Shown: positions 1 through 9,045, counted from the first letter of the stretch. The stretch is 64,000 nucleotides of DNA from Oscillibacter valericigenes (GCF_016902445.1 NZ_JACSNX010000009.1:16120-80119); one strand, 5' to 3'. Made by a program: numbers and translations. The notes: generated from the letters alone by a model not told the origin.

Positions 1-1216
1 CCACATAGCCCGTTTGCTCGATGAGCTGCTGGCCCTGGTCCGACAGGATCAAGTCCAGGAAAGCCGCCACGGTGGAATCCCGTTCCTGGAGCGGTGGTTC
101 CCCGACGGGGGCGGCGGTGACGGCATAGAAGGTCTCCGTGATGGGATAGGACTCGTCCCGGATGGTCTCCCGGGTGGGCTCCACCCCATCCAGGGCCAGC
201 AGGCGGATGTCCCCGCTCTCCACCATCTCCGTGGCGTAGAAGCGGAAGGAGAAGCCGATGGCGTTGCGGTAGTTCCGGTAGCTGGCCACCTCCTGGATGA
301 TGCCGCCCATGGTGCCCACCCGGTCCTCCAGCTCCGGCTCCACCAGGGGCAGGCCGTCCATCAGCCGCTCCAGAGCGGACTGGCTGCCGCTGTCCTCCGC
401 CCGCTGGAAGGGGCGGATGGACTGATCCTCCCCGCCCACCTCCCGCCAGTTGGTGATCTCACCGGTGTAGATGCCCTGGATCTCATCCACCGTCAGCTCC
501 GTCACCGGGTTGCGGCTGTTGACGAAGAACACGAAGGCCTCCCGGCCGATGGGGGTCAGGTGGTATTCCATCCCCGCCGCCGCTGCCGCCTCCAGCTGGG
601 CCTGGGAGGGGGCGGCGGCAAAGGCGATGTCCGTGGTGCCATCCAGCAGCCGCTCATAGGCGGTAATGGTGCCGTCGCACCGGACGATGCCCTGGGTGCT
701 GTACAGTATGGGGTCATCGCCGGCCGGCCCCGGGTACACCGCCTGGACGAAGGCGGAATAGACCGGATACAAGGCGGTGGCCCCGTTCAGGGTCAGGTTC
801 CGGGCCTCCTGAGGGTCCAGCCGCAGGGCGGAGGGCTCTTCCAGCCATACAGCTTTGGTATCCTCCCCAAAGGGCTCATACTCCCGCAGCAGATCGGCCC
901 GGTCGTCGTCCACCGTGGGGATGCTGTCCCGCCAGGCGCCGAAGCCACACCAGGCGAGGCACAGAGCAAGGACTCCCAGGGTTCCGAAGCCCAACCACCG
1001 CTTGGCCCGCCGGGGCAGCCACCGCCGCCCCGCCAGAGCGATCACCGCCAGGGGGAGGGACACGACTGCCCAGGCCCACAGGGCGTACTGCGCGTATGGC
1101 GGCCAGCCGGTGAGAGAGGTGAACAGGACCGCAAACAGCAGCAGGCCGCCGTAAAAAATCACGACAGCCGCTGCCATGACCAGGGCGGACAGGAGCTTTT
1201 TCCATGGCACCTTCAT
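1..1216 (-). CDS. PstS-like phosphate-binding protein with membrane anchor (3' end outside window)
   Basis: The reading frame is open from an ATG at 1216 to the window edge (405 codons, no stop), so the C-terminus is missing. AAAGGAGGG lies about 8 bases upstream. Three hydrophobic segments fill roughly the first 100 residues. A periplasmic-binding-protein-like domain follows, with the PstS-type features NGATALYP near the start of the domain, DGTTDIAFAAAPS in the middle and DLILSDQGQQLIEQTGYV at the truncated end. The family binds phosphate for the Pst importer. The multi-pass N-terminus instead of a lipobox is unusual and suggests a membrane-fixed sensor or binding protein. I infer the family from motifs only, and whether pst transport genes follow lies outside the window. 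Confidence 0.75.
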   Translation of the reverse strand, partial: MKVPWKKLLSALVMAAAVVIFYGGLLLFAVLFTSLTGWPPYAQYALWAWAVVSLPLAVIALAGRRWLPRRAKRWLGFGTLGVLALCLAWCGFGAWRDSIPTVDDDRADLLREYEPFGEDTKAVWLEEPSALRLDPQEARNLTLNGATALYPVYSAFVQAVYPGPAGDDPILYSTQGIVRCDGTITAYERLLDGTTDIAFAAAPSQAQLEAAAAAGMEYHLTPIGREAFVFFVNSRNPVTELTVDEIQGIYTGEITNWREVGGEDQSIRPFQRAEDSGSQSALERLMDGLPLVEPELEDRVGTMGGIIQEVASYRNYRNAIGFSFRFYATEMVESGDIRLLALDGVEPTRETIRDESYPITETFYAVTAAPVGEPPLQERDSTVAAFLDLILSDQGQQLIEQTGYV

Positions 1217-1293
1217 GAGGATCCCTCCTTTGATTTGAGCATACAGGAATTCCGGGAGGTTGTCCAGGCCCAATGTGTTTGGGAGGACGTATG

Positions 1294-1319
1294 AAAAACG
1301 GCCGGGCATCGCCCGGCCG
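1294..1319 (-). terminator. Rho-independent terminator downstream of guaB
   Basis: A perfect 9-bp stem (CGGCCGGGC / GCCCGGCCG, loop ATC) is followed on the minus strand by five T. It lies past the 204-bp tandem copies of the guaB tail, so it probably ends the purine/guaB transcript. Confidence 0.8.
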
Positions 1320-1350
1320 CTTTGTATCTCCGAATCGGAAAAATTTGACT

Positions 1351-1811
1351 CAGCTCCGCTGGTTGCCGCCGGCGGTGGTGTCTTTCAGCAGCACATCGTG
1401 TGCGCCGCCGCACCCCACGGGACCTGTCCCGTGGGGACCCCGCATTTGATCGTAACCGGCCAGGCGGAGCCCGGCCGGTTCAAGGTTTTGCTGCGCAAAA
1501 CGCTTGGACCCGCTGCCGCGGGAGGTCAGGCGGCGAGGAGGTCGAGATTGCCGTCAGCTCCGCTGGTTGCCGCCGGCGGTGGTGTCCTTCAGCAGCACGT
1601 CATGTGCGCCGCCGCACCCCACGGGACCTGCCCCGTGGGGACCCCGCATTTGGTCGCAACCGGCCAGGCGGAGCCCGGCCGGTTCAAGGTTTTGCTGCGC
1701 AAAACGCTTGGACCCGCTGCCGCGGGAGGTCGGGCGGCGAGGAGGTCGAGATTGCCGTCAGCTCCGCTGGTTGCCGCCGGCGGTGGTGTCCTTCAGCAGC
1801 ACGTCATGTGC
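1351..1811. repeat. 204-bp tandem duplication of the guaB 3' end (two full copies plus the native 53-bp start)
   Basis: Copies begin at 1351, 1555 and 1759, exactly 204 bp apart. Each full unit contains the last 17 or so codons of guaB including the TGA, followed by 151 bp of downstream DNA. The 53 bp in the gene itself (1759-1811) are identical to copy 2, while copy 1 differs at several positions. The unit carries internal palindromes (a CCCCACGGGAC arm pair, and GTTTTGC-TGC-GCAAAAC). The extra copies lie after the stop codon, so they lengthen the 3' UTR and not the protein. Confidence 0.9.
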
Positions 1812-3272
1812 CCCGCCCTCCACGATGGAGACGGAGGACACCAGCGTCAGCTTAGCCTTCTCCCGCAGCTCCGGGATGGTCAGCGCTCCGCAGTTGCACA
1901 TGGTGGATCGCACCTTGGCCAGGGTGGTGGCCATGCCGTCGGAGAGCTTGCCGGCGTAGGGAACATAGGAGTCCACCCCCTCCTCAAAGGAGAGCTTGGC
2001 CGCCCCGCCCAGGTCGTACCGCTGCCAGTTCCGGGCCCGGGCGCTGCCCTCGCCCCAGTACTCCTTCATATAGCTGCCGCCGATGAGGACCTTGCTGGTG
2101 GGGGACTCGTCGAACCGGGAGAAGTACCGGCCCAGCATGCAGAAGTCCGCCCCCATGGCCAGGGCCAGGGTGATGTGGTAGTCCTGGACGATGCCGCCGT
2201 CGGCGCAGATGGGCACGTAGACGCCGGTCTCCTCAAAATACTTGTCCCGCTCTGCCGCCACGTCGATGACTGCCGTGGCCTGGCCCCGGCCGATGCCCTT
2301 GGTCTCCCGGGTGATGCAGATGGAGCCGCCGCCGATGCCCACCTTCACGAAGTCGGCGCCGCAGTCCGCCAGGAAGCGGAAGCCCTCGCCGTCCACCACG
2401 TTGCCGGCGCCCACCTTCACGGTGTCGCCGTACCGGCTGCGGATCCAGGCCAGGGTCCGCTTCTGCCACTCGGAGTAGCCCTCGGAGGAGTCGATCACCA
2501 GCACGTCGGCCCCGGCCTCCACCAGGGCGGGCACCCGGTCCTCGTAGTCCCGGGAGTTGATGCCGGCGCCCACCACATACCGCTTCTGGCTGTCCAGCAG
2601 CTCCAGGGGGTTGCCCTTGTGGGAGTCGTAGTCCTTCCGGAACACGAAGCTCACCAGATGCCCGTCATCGGAGACGATGGGCAGGGCGTTGAGCTTGTGG
2701 TCCCAGATGATGTCGTTGGCGGCCTTCAGGCTGGTGCCCTCCGGGGCGGAGACGATCTTCTCCGCCGGAGTCATGAACTGACTGACCGGGGTGGACGGGT
2801 CCATGCGGCTCACCCGGTAGTCCCGGCTGGTGACGAGACCCAGCAGCCTGCCGGTGCCGGTGCCGTCGTCCGTGACCGCCATGGTGGAGTGGCCGGTCCG
2901 CTCCTTCAGGGCCAGTACGTCCGCCAGGGTGTCACCCAGGCGGAGGTTGGAATCGCTGATGACAAAGCCCGCCTTGTAGTTCTTCACCTTCCGCACCATC
3001 TCCGCCTGCTGCTCGATGGGCTGGGAGACGTAGATGAAGGCGATGCCGCCCTCTTTTGCCAGGGCGATGCCCATCTGCTCGCCGGACACCGCCTGCATGA
3101 CGGCGGAGACCATGGGCACGTTCATGGTGAGGGCGGGCTCCTCGCCCCGGCGGTACTTCACCACCGGGGTCTTGAGGGAGACGTTGGCGGGGATGCACTC
3201 CGCAGAGGAGTAGCCGGGCACCAGCAGATACTCACTGAAGGTGCGGGAGGGCTCGGAGAAAAAATATGCCAT
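1758..3272 (-). CDS. guaB: IMP dehydrogenase
   Basis: The 504-residue protein oxidises IMP to XMP with NAD+, the first committed step to GMP. Two CBS domains occupy about residues 101-215 inside the TIM barrel. The catalytic loop is [11 protein letters not shown] with the reactive Cys near residue 319, and the mobile flap region and a C-terminal VEGGAHDV follow. Length fits the family. GAGGTGG precedes the ATG. It is the last gene of the purine cluster and has its own promoter just past purL. The final residues and stop codon are part of a 204-bp segment repeated downstream. Confidence 0.95.
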   Translation of the reverse strand: MAYFFSEPSRTFSEYLLVPGYSSAECIPANVSLKTPVVKYRRGEEPALTMNVPMVSAVMQAVSGEQMGIALAKEGGIAFIYVSQPIEQQAEMVRKVKNYKAGFVISDSNLRLGDTLADVLALKERTGHSTMAVTDDGTGTGRLLGLVTSRDYRVSRMDPSTPVSQFMTPAEKIVSAPEGTSLKAANDIIWDHKLNALPIVSDDGHLVSFVFRKDYDSHKGNPLELLDSQKRYVVGAGINSRDYEDRVPALVEAGADVLVIDSSEGYSEWQKRTLAWIRSRYGDTVKVGAGNVVDGEGFRFLADCGADFVKVGIGGGSICITRETKGIGRGQATAVIDVAAERDKYFEETGVYVPICADGGIVQDYHITLALAMGADFCMLGRYFSRFDESPTSKVLIGGSYMKEYWGEGSARARNWQRYDLGGAAKLSFEEGVDSYVPYAGKLSDGMATTLAKVRSTMCNCGALTIPELREKAKLTLVSSVSIVEGGAHDVLLKDTTAGGNQRS

Positions 3273-3314
3273 AGGGCCACCTCATTTCATCAGATTTCAG
3301 ATATGGGAACACGC

Positions 3315-3410
3315 TTACAGATCCAGCTGGAAAAACAGCGTGGTATCCGGGGGACTGTTATTGTAGCAGGGGATCTCGCGGAATCCCGGCCGCCGCAGGG
3401 CGATGCGGCC
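3315..3410 (-). pseudogene. C-terminal remnant of a GNAT acetyltransferase
   Basis: Between purL and guaB one minus-strand frame ends in GFREIPCYNNSPPDTTLFF followed by QLDL and a TAA at 3317-3315. This matches the usual C-terminal strand pattern of small GNAT acetyltransferases (GFREI-PY...LFMELDL). Upstream the frame degenerates into arginine- and proline-rich sequence with no acetyl-CoA motif and no start codon. It now lies in the guaB leader. I call it a relic, not an expressed gene. Confidence 0.5.
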
Positions 3411-3511
3411 GGCGGCCTGTCCGTCCCCGGATGTCCGCGAGGGCGTCACAGGCCGGCAGGAGCGTGATATGGGAGCTGATGGCCGACACCTCCCGTCGGG
3501 TATTTCAGATT

Positions 3512-3540
3512 ATGATACCCGCTTCCGGCGGGCCTGTCAA
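3512..3540 (-). promoter_or_regulatory. Sigma-A-type promoter for guaB
   Basis: TTGACA (3540-3535), a 17-base spacer and TATCAT (3517-3512) lie immediately after the purL stop. The resulting guaB leader is about 230 nt long and crosses the GNAT remnant. No terminator of convincing strength separates purL from this site, so guaB may be read both from here and from the pur operon. Confidence 0.75.
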
Positions 3541-3543
3541 CCG

Positions 3544-6500
3544 TCAGATGGAAAAATACGCCCTGGCTGCCTGGAACAGACCCAGGTCATAGTTGCCGGG
3601 GACATTTTTGTACAGGCAGGGGCCGACCCGTTCGCTGTGGCCCATCTTGCCCAGGACCCGGCCGTCGGGGGAGGTGATGCCCTCCACCGCCCAGACGGAG
3701 CCGTTGGGGTTGCCGGCGATGTCCATGGTGGGCGCGCCGCCGTCGTCCACGTACTGGGTGGCGATCTGCCCGTTTTCCGCCAGCTGCGCCAGGAGGTCCG
3801 GCGGGCAGAGGAACCGCCCCTCCCCGTGGGAGATGGGCACGCTGACGACGTCACCCACCCGCACCCGGGAGAGCCAGGGGGACCGGTTGGAGGCCACTCT
3901 CGTCCGGACGATCCGGGACTGGTGGCGGCCGATGACGTTATACGTCAGGGTGGGGCAGGAGGCGTCCGTGTCCCGGATCTCCCCGAAGGGCACCAGCCCC
4001 AGCTTGATGAGGGCCTGGAAGCCGTTGCAGATGCCAAGGATCAGGCCGTCCCGGTTTTTCAGCAGGTCCATCACCGCGTCGGCAGTCTGGGGAGACCGGA
4101 GGAAGGCGGTGATGAACTTGCCGGAGCCGTCCGGCTCGTCGCCGCCGGAGAAGCCGCCGGGCAGGAACAGGATCTGGCTCTCCCGGGCGGCCCGGGCGAA
4201 CCGGGCGGCGGACTCCGCCACCTTGGCGGGGGTCTGGTTGTTCAGCACCAGGATCTCCGGCGTGAGACCCGCCCGCAGGCAGGCCCGGGCGCTGTCGTAC
4301 TCGCAGTTGGTGCCGGGGAACACGGGGATCAGCACTCTGGGCTTCGCCGCGCTGGCCCTGGGGGCGGCACGGGTGAAGGCCGGGGCCTCCGGCACCGGCA
4401 CCGGCGCGGGATCGGCAGGCGTGCGGTTGGGGTACACATCCTCCAGCGCGCCCTCGTTGAGGTTCAGCAGCTCCTCGATGGAGGCGCTGTCCTTGCCAAT
4501 GGTGATGGTGGGCTCCGCGGTGGTGAAGCCGATGCGGTTGGCGCAGGGCAGGTCCACCTCCTCGGTGAGCTCGGCCACGATCATGCCGGGATAGGGTCCC
4601 CACCAGGGGGCGCCCGCCTGGGGATCGTTCACAAAGCCGATGGAGTTGCCGAAGGACATCTTCATCACGGCCTCCGCAGCGCCGTTCTCCACCGCCCAGG
4701 CGGCCTTCACCTTGCCCTGCCGGTGCAGGTCGTGGAAGGCCTCCCAGGTCTCCTTCAGGTGCTCTGCGCTGGAGGAGCCGCCGAAGGCATACACCGGGTG
4801 GCCCGCCTCCTTGAACTCGGGGGACAGGACCTCGCCGGCCTTGACGGGGGCGATGGCGAAGGAGATCAGGGTGGGGGGCACGTCCAGGTCGTTGAAGGTG
4901 CCGGACATGGAGTCCTTGCCGCCGATGGCCGCCCGGCCAAAGGCCAGCTGGGCGGCCAACGCCCCCAGCAGGGCGGCGAAGGGCTTGCCCCAGCGCTCCG
5001 GCTCGCTGCGCAGCTTCTCGAAGAACTCCTGGAAGGTGAGGTAGGCCTTCCGGTAGTCCGCGCCGGCGGCCACCAGCTTGGCCAGGGACACACCCACCGA
5101 GGTATAGGCCCCGAAGAAGGGATCCTCCATCATCTGGTCCGGGTCAAAGCCCCAGGCCATGACGCTGGCCTGGTCGGTCTCCTGCCCCGGCAGGACAGGC
5201 AGCAGGGCGGCCATCACCTGAGTCGGCGTCCGCTGGAACCTGCCGCCGAAAGGCATCAGCACGCTGCCGCACCCGATGGTGGAATCGAACCGCTCCGCCA
5301 GCCCCCGGCGGGAGGCGGATCTCAAACTGGCGGCCATCTCACGCAGAGAGCCGCTGAAAGATACTCCAAATTTGGCGCCTTTTACCGTTTTGGTCTCCCC
5401 GTTTCCGACAGGAATGGAAACTTCCACGCTGCTCCGGTCGGGGACGGAGACGCTGGTGTGCTTCACCGCGCCGTTGGTATTGAGAAAGTCCCGGCTCAGG
5501 TCCACGATGGTCCGGCCCCGCCAGCGCATCACCATCCGGGGGCTCTCCGTCACCACGGCAACGGGATAGGCCTCCAGGTTCTCGGCGTCCGCGGCGGCGA
5601 TGAATTTCTCGGCGTTTTCCGGAGCCACCACCACCGCCATCCGCTCCTGGGACTCGGAGATGGCCAGCTCTGTGCCGTCCAGGCCGTCGTACTTCTTCCG
5701 CACCGCGTCCAGGTCGATGGAGAGGCCGTCAGCCAGCTCGCCCACGGCCACGGATACGCCGCCGGCGCCGAAGTCGTTGCACCGCTTGATGAGGCGGGTG
5801 ACGTTCCCGTCCCGGAACAGCCGCTGGATCTTCCGCTCCTCCGGGGCGTTGCCCTTCTGGACCTCGCTGGCCATGGTGGCCAGGGAGTGGCTGTCATGGC
5901 TCTTGGAGGAGCCGGTGGCGCCGCCGATGCCGTCCCGGCCGGTACGCCCGCCCAGCAGGATCACGATGTCGCCCGGCTGGGGCTCCTCCCGGACCACGTT
6001 GGCCGCCGGGGCGGCGGCCACCACCACGCCGCACTCCAGGTGCTTGGCGATGTAGCCGGGGTGGTACACCTCGCTGACCAGCCCCGTGGCCAGGCCGATC
6101 TGGTTGCCGTAGGAGGAGTAGCCGGCGGCGGCGGTCTGGGCGATCTTCCGCTGGGGCAGCTTGCCGGGGACTGTCTCGCCCACCGGCGTCCGGGGATCGC
6201 CGCAGCCGGTGAGCCGCATGGCCTGGTGGACATAGGCACGGCCGGACAGGGGATCCCGGATGCACCCGCCGATGCAGGTGGCCGCGCCGCCGAAGGGCTC
6301 GATCTCCGTGGGGTGGTTGTGGGTCTCGTTCTTGAACATCAGCAGCCAGTCCTGCTGGCTGCCGTCCACCTGGGCGGTGACATGGATGGAACAGGCGTTG
6401 ATCTCCTCGCTCTCATCCAGCTCGGGGAGCAGGCCCTGCTTCTTCAGGACCTTGGCACCGATGGTGGCGATGTCCATGAGGGTCTGGGGCCGCTTGGCCG

Positions 6501-7284
6501 CCTTCTCCGCTCCATAGACCTCCACCCGGGCGGCCAGATAGTCCTCATAGGCCGCCTGGACGTTCAGGTCGTCGATCTGGATATTGTCCAGATGGGTGGA
6601 GAAGGTGGTGTGGCGGCAGTGGTCGGACCAGTAGGTGTCCACCACCCGGACCTCCGTCACGGTGGGGTCCCGCCGCTCTGTGTCCCGGAACCAGGCCTGG
6701 AGGAACGCCAGGTCCTCCAGGTCCATGGCAAGACCCAGCTTTTCCAGCAGGGCGGAAAGACCTGCCCGGTCCAGGGCCGTGAAGCCGGTGAGAACGGCCA
6801 CGTCCGCCGGGACGGCGGCCGTCAGGGTCAGGCTCTCCGGCACCTCCAGGGACGCCTCCCGGCACTCCACCGGGTTGATGACGTACCGCTTTACCGCCTC
6901 CGCGTCCGCCGCCGTCAGGGGGCCGAACAGCAGATAGACCTTGGCGGTGCGGACCGTGGGCCGCTCCCCCTGGGTCATCAGCTGGATGCACTGGGCGGCG
7001 GAGTCCGCCCGCTGGTCGAACTGCCCCGGCAGGGGCTCCACGCCGAAGGCGATGCAGTCCCCGGCGGGCAGGGCCGCGGTGACATCGTCCACCTGGGGCT
7101 CGGAGAACACCGTCCCCACCGCCCGGCGGAAGGCGGCCTCGTCCAGCCCCTCCGCGTCGTAGCGGTTCAGCAGGCGCAGGCCCTCCAGGGCGGAGACGCC
7201 CACCACGGTCCGCAGCTCCCGCAGCAGGCTTTGGGCCTCCTGCCGGAGTCCCGGCTTCTTTTCCACATAGATCCGTCTTACCAT
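3544..7284 (-). CDS. purL: Phosphoribosylformylglycinamidine synthase, single-chain form
   Basis: The 1246-residue protein converts FGAR, glutamine and ATP to FGAM. It is the fused type: a synthetase region with the ATP-binding stretch THNHPTEIEPFGGAATCIGG near residue 300, and a C-terminal class I glutaminase domain (about 985-1246) with the nucleophile in GICNGFQ and the His-Glu pair in SHGEGR. GGGAGGTC stands before the ATG. The gene follows purD by 44 bp in the operon. Size and fusion match clostridial PurL, so separate purQ and purS are not needed. Confidence 0.97.
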   Translation of the reverse strand: MVRRIYVEKKPGLRQEAQSLLRELRTVVGVSALEGLRLLNRYDAEGLDEAAFRRAVGTVFSEPQVDDVTAALPAGDCIAFGVEPLPGQFDQRADSAAQCIQLMTQGERPTVRTAKVYLLFGPLTAADAEAVKRYVINPVECREASLEVPESLTLTAAVPADVAVLTGFTALDRAGLSALLEKLGLAMDLEDLAFLQAWFRDTERRDPTVTEVRVVDTYWSDHCRHTTFSTHLDNIQIDDLNVQAAYEDYLAARVEVYGAEKAAKRPQTLMDIATIGAKVLKKQGLLPELDESEEINACSIHVTAQVDGSQQDWLLMFKNETHNHPTEIEPFGGAATCIGGCIRDPLSGRAYVHQAMRLTGCGDPRTPVGETVPGKLPQRKIAQTAAAGYSSYGNQIGLATGLVSEVYHPGYIAKHLECGVVVAAAPAANVVREEPQPGDIVILLGGRTGRDGIGGATGSSKSHDSHSLATMASEVQKGNAPEERKIQRLFRDGNVTRLIKRCNDFGAGGVSVAVGELADGLSIDLDAVRKKYDGLDGTELAISESQERMAVVVAPENAEKFIAAADAENLEAYPVAVVTESPRMVMRWRGRTIVDLSRDFLNTNGAVKHTSVSVPDRSSVEVSIPVGNGETKTVKGAKFGVSFSGSLREMAASLRSASRRGLAERFDSTIGCGSVLMPFGGRFQRTPTQVMAALLPVLPGQETDQASVMAWGFDPDQMMEDPFFGAYTSVGVSLAKLVAAGADYRKAYLTFQEFFEKLRSEPERWGKPFAALLGALAAQLAFGRAAIGGKDSMSGTFNDLDVPPTLISFAIAPVKAGEVLSPEFKEAGHPVYAFGGSSSAEHLKETWEAFHDLHRQGKVKAAWAVENGAAEAVMKMSFGNSIGFVNDPQAGAPWWGPYPGMIVAELTEEVDLPCANRIGFTTAEPTITIGKDSASIEELLNLNEGALEDVYPNRTPADPAPVPVPEAPAFTRAAPRASAAKPRVLIPVFPGTNCEYDSARACLRAGLTPEILVLNNQTPAKVAESAARFARAARESQILFLPGGFSGGDEPDGSGKFITAFLRSPQTADAVMDLLKNRDGLILGICNGFQALIKLGLVPFGEIRDTDASCPTLTYNVIGRHQSRIVRTRVASNRSPWLSRVRVGDVVSVPISHGEGRFLCPPDLLAQLAENGQIATQYVDDGGAPTMDIAGNPNGSVWAVEGITSPDGRVLGKMGHSERVGPCLYKNVPGNYDLGLFQAARAYFSI

Positions 7285-7328
7285 CGTATGACCTCCCGGC
7301 GCCGGTCAGGCGCTTGATAAAATGAGAT

Positions 7329-8609
7329 TCAGTCTGCCAGGGCCGCCAGCGCCCGCCGGCCGATGTCGTGGCGCAGGTATTTGCCGTCAAAGTCCACCGT
7401 CTCCGCGGCGGCGTAGGCGTCGGCAAGCGCCTGCCGCAGGGTGGGGCCGGTGGCAGTGATACCCAGCACCCGGCCGCCGCTGGTGACCAGCCGGCCGCTC
7501 TCGTCCAGCCTGTCTCCGGCGTGGTAGATGGTCACGTTCCCCGGCAGGGAAGCGGGCAGGGAGATGGCCTTGCCCTTCTCATAGTGGCCCGGATACCCGC
7601 CGGAGGCCAGGATGACGCAGGCGGCGGAGGCGTGCCGCCACTCCACGGTGAGTTCTCCCAGGGTCTCGTTCTCCACCGCCTGCATGACGGTCAGCAGGTC
7701 CGTTTTCAGCAGGGGCAGCACCACCTGGGTCTCCGGGTCCCCGAAGCGGCAGTTGTACTCGATGACCTTGGGCCCGTCCGGGGTCAGCATCAGCCCGAAG
7801 TACAGGCAGCCCTTGAAGGGGCAGCCCTCCGCCCGCATGGCGGCCAGGGTCGGCAGGAAGATGGTGTCCATGCATACCTGGGCGATGTCCTCCGTGTAGC
7901 AGGGGTTGGGGGCCACGGTGCCCATGCCGCCGGTGTTGAGGCCGGTGTCCCCGTCCCCCGCCCGCTTGTGGTCCATGGAGGACACCATGGGGGCGATGGC
8001 AGTGCCGTCGGTAAAGGCCAGGACGCTGACCTCCGGCCCGGTCAAGAACTCTTCGATGACCACCCGGCTGCCGGAGTCCCCAAAGGCCCGGTCCTCCATG
8101 ATGGTCCTGACCGCCGCCTCCGCCTCTTCATAGGACCGGGGGATCAGCACCCCCTTGCCCAGTGCCAGGCCGTCCGCCTTGATGACGATGGGGAAGGAGG
8201 CGGTCCGCAGGAAAGCCAGGGCCTCCGCCGGGGAGGTGAACACCTCATACCGGGCGGTGGGGATGTGGTGTTTCTGCATCAGGTCCTTGGCAAAGACCTT
8301 GCTGGACTCGATCCGGGCGGCCTTGGCGTCCGGGCCGAAGCAGGGGATGCCCGCGGCGTGGAGGGCGTCCACGCACCCCAGGGCCAGGGGGTCGTCCGGC
8401 GCCACCACGGCGAAGTCCGCGGCGTGGCTCCGGGCGAAGGCCACGATGCCGCCGATGTCCGTGGCCCCGATCTCCGGCACGCAGACGGCGTCCGCCGCGA
8501 TGCCGCCGTTGCCCGGCAGGGCGTAGATGGTCTCCACATTCGGGTTCTCTTTCAGTTTTTTGATGATGGCGTGCTCCCGGCCGCCGCCGCCCACTACGAG
8601 GAGCGTCAT
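7329..8609 (-). CDS. purD: Phosphoribosylamine-glycine ligase (GAR synthetase)
   Basis: The 426-residue ATP-grasp enzyme joins phosphoribosylamine and glycine. The N-terminus MTLLVVGGGGREHAI is diagnostic. The ATP-grasp core includes IKADGLALGKGV, GLNTGGMGTVAPNP and the metal-binding RFGDPETQ. Length is normal. The ribosome site (AAAGG) is weaker than that of its neighbours. Just upstream lies the heptad-repeat cassette with the S23-type gene, so purD is separated from purH by about 430 bp of inserted DNA. Confidence 0.97.
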   Translation of the reverse strand: MTLLVVGGGGREHAIIKKLKENPNVETIYALPGNGGIAADAVCVPEIGATDIGGIVAFARSHAADFAVVAPDDPLALGCVDALHAAGIPCFGPDAKAARIESSKVFAKDLMQKHHIPTARYEVFTSPAEALAFLRTASFPIVIKADGLALGKGVLIPRSYEEAEAAVRTIMEDRAFGDSGSRVVIEEFLTGPEVSVLAFTDGTAIAPMVSSMDHKRAGDGDTGLNTGGMGTVAPNPCYTEDIAQVCMDTIFLPTLAAMRAEGCPFKGCLYFGLMLTPDGPKVIEYNCRFGDPETQVVLPLLKTDLLTVMQAVENETLGELTVEWRHASAACVILASGGYPGHYEKGKAISLPASLPGNVTIYHAGDRLDESGRLVTSGGRVLGITATGPTLRQALADAYAAAETVDFDGKYLRHDIGRRALAALAD

Positions 8610-8628
8610 GTTGTCACAGCCTTTCTGT

Positions 8629-8662
8629 CAATGAGGAATTAGGAGTTAGGAATTAGGAATTT
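8629..8662. repeat. Heptad-repeat array, left arm of the S23 cassette
   Basis: Successive 7-mers of the TTAGGAA / TGAGGAA / TTAGGAG type. They are inverted relative to the array at 9007-9045, so the two arms bracket the S23-type gene. On the minus strand this array encodes the final codons and TAA stop of that gene. Confidence 0.8.
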
Positions 8663-9011
8663 TCCCGTCTCGGATGGATTTGGTGATGGAGGAGAGGAGC
8701 TTGCGAAGTTCCTCACAGTCCTGATAGAGAGATTTGTACTCCGGGGAAGATACGTAATCGCACGAGTATAGCAGTTCCAGCCAGTACAAGGTCTCGGCGG
8801 ATTCCTTCAAGGCAATATAGAGCTTGTTGAGAAAATCCTTTCGGCTGCTTGCATACTGCGCCTCGGAAATGTCGGCGCCGATGCTGGTACCGCTGCGGAG
8901 AAGCTGCTTGGAAAGCACATATTCCCTTTTCTCCTCACAGAGGTATTGATAAAGCATGACGATGCGTCTGGCAAACAACAGGCTTTTGCACCTGACCTCG
9001 TTCTCCTTCAA
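8646..9011 (-). CDS. Four-helix-bundle protein, S23 / 23S rRNA intervening-sequence protein family
   Basis: The 121-residue protein is mostly helical, with the family signatures LSKQLLRSGTSIGADISEA and DFLNKLYIALKESAETLYWL. Relatives are encoded in intervening sequences of some 23S rRNA genes, and the fold is shared with Avd of diversity-generating retroelements. The biochemical role is unknown. The start is a TTG at 9011, and its Shine-Dalgarno (GAGGAG) is part of the adjoining heptad repeat. The last residues KIPNS and the stop are also repeat-encoded. AT content is higher than in the pur genes. It interrupts a purine operon, which I read as an inserted cassette and not a purine function. 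Confidence 0.8.
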   Translation of the reverse strand: MKENEVRCKSLLFARRIVMLYQYLCEEKREYVLSKQLLRSGTSIGADISEAQYASSRKDFLNKLYIALKESAETLYWLELLYSCDYVSSPEYKSLYQDCEELRKLLSSITKSIRDGKIPNS

Positions 9012-9045
9012 TTCCTAACTCCTCATTCCTAATTCCTAATTTTTA
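9007..9045. repeat. Heptad-repeat array, right arm of the S23 cassette
   Basis: Repeated TTCCTAA / CTCCTCA units, inverted relative to 8629-8662. The array begins within a few bases of the purH stop and supplies the GAGGAG ribosome site of the S23-type gene. Confidence 0.8.

Noticed and set aside
1351..1811. CRISPR or CRISPR-like array
   Set aside because: The 204-bp unit is a contiguous tandem copy of a gene end without spacers, and no cas genes are present. The heptad arrays are also contiguous, without spacers.
1400..1959. Plus-strand frames with internally repeated protein sequence
   Set aside because: The protein repeats only reflect the 204-bp DNA duplication of the guaB tail, and the frames lack ribosome sites and any family resemblance.
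3403..7317. A very long open frame on the plus strand opposite purL
   Set aside because: It is the antisense shadow of a GC-rich gene: no ribosome site, no recognisable domain, and low-complexity His/Gly/Arg-rich sequence. The same applies to the long plus-strand frames opposite nrdD, pgeF, secA, purD, purH and purM.
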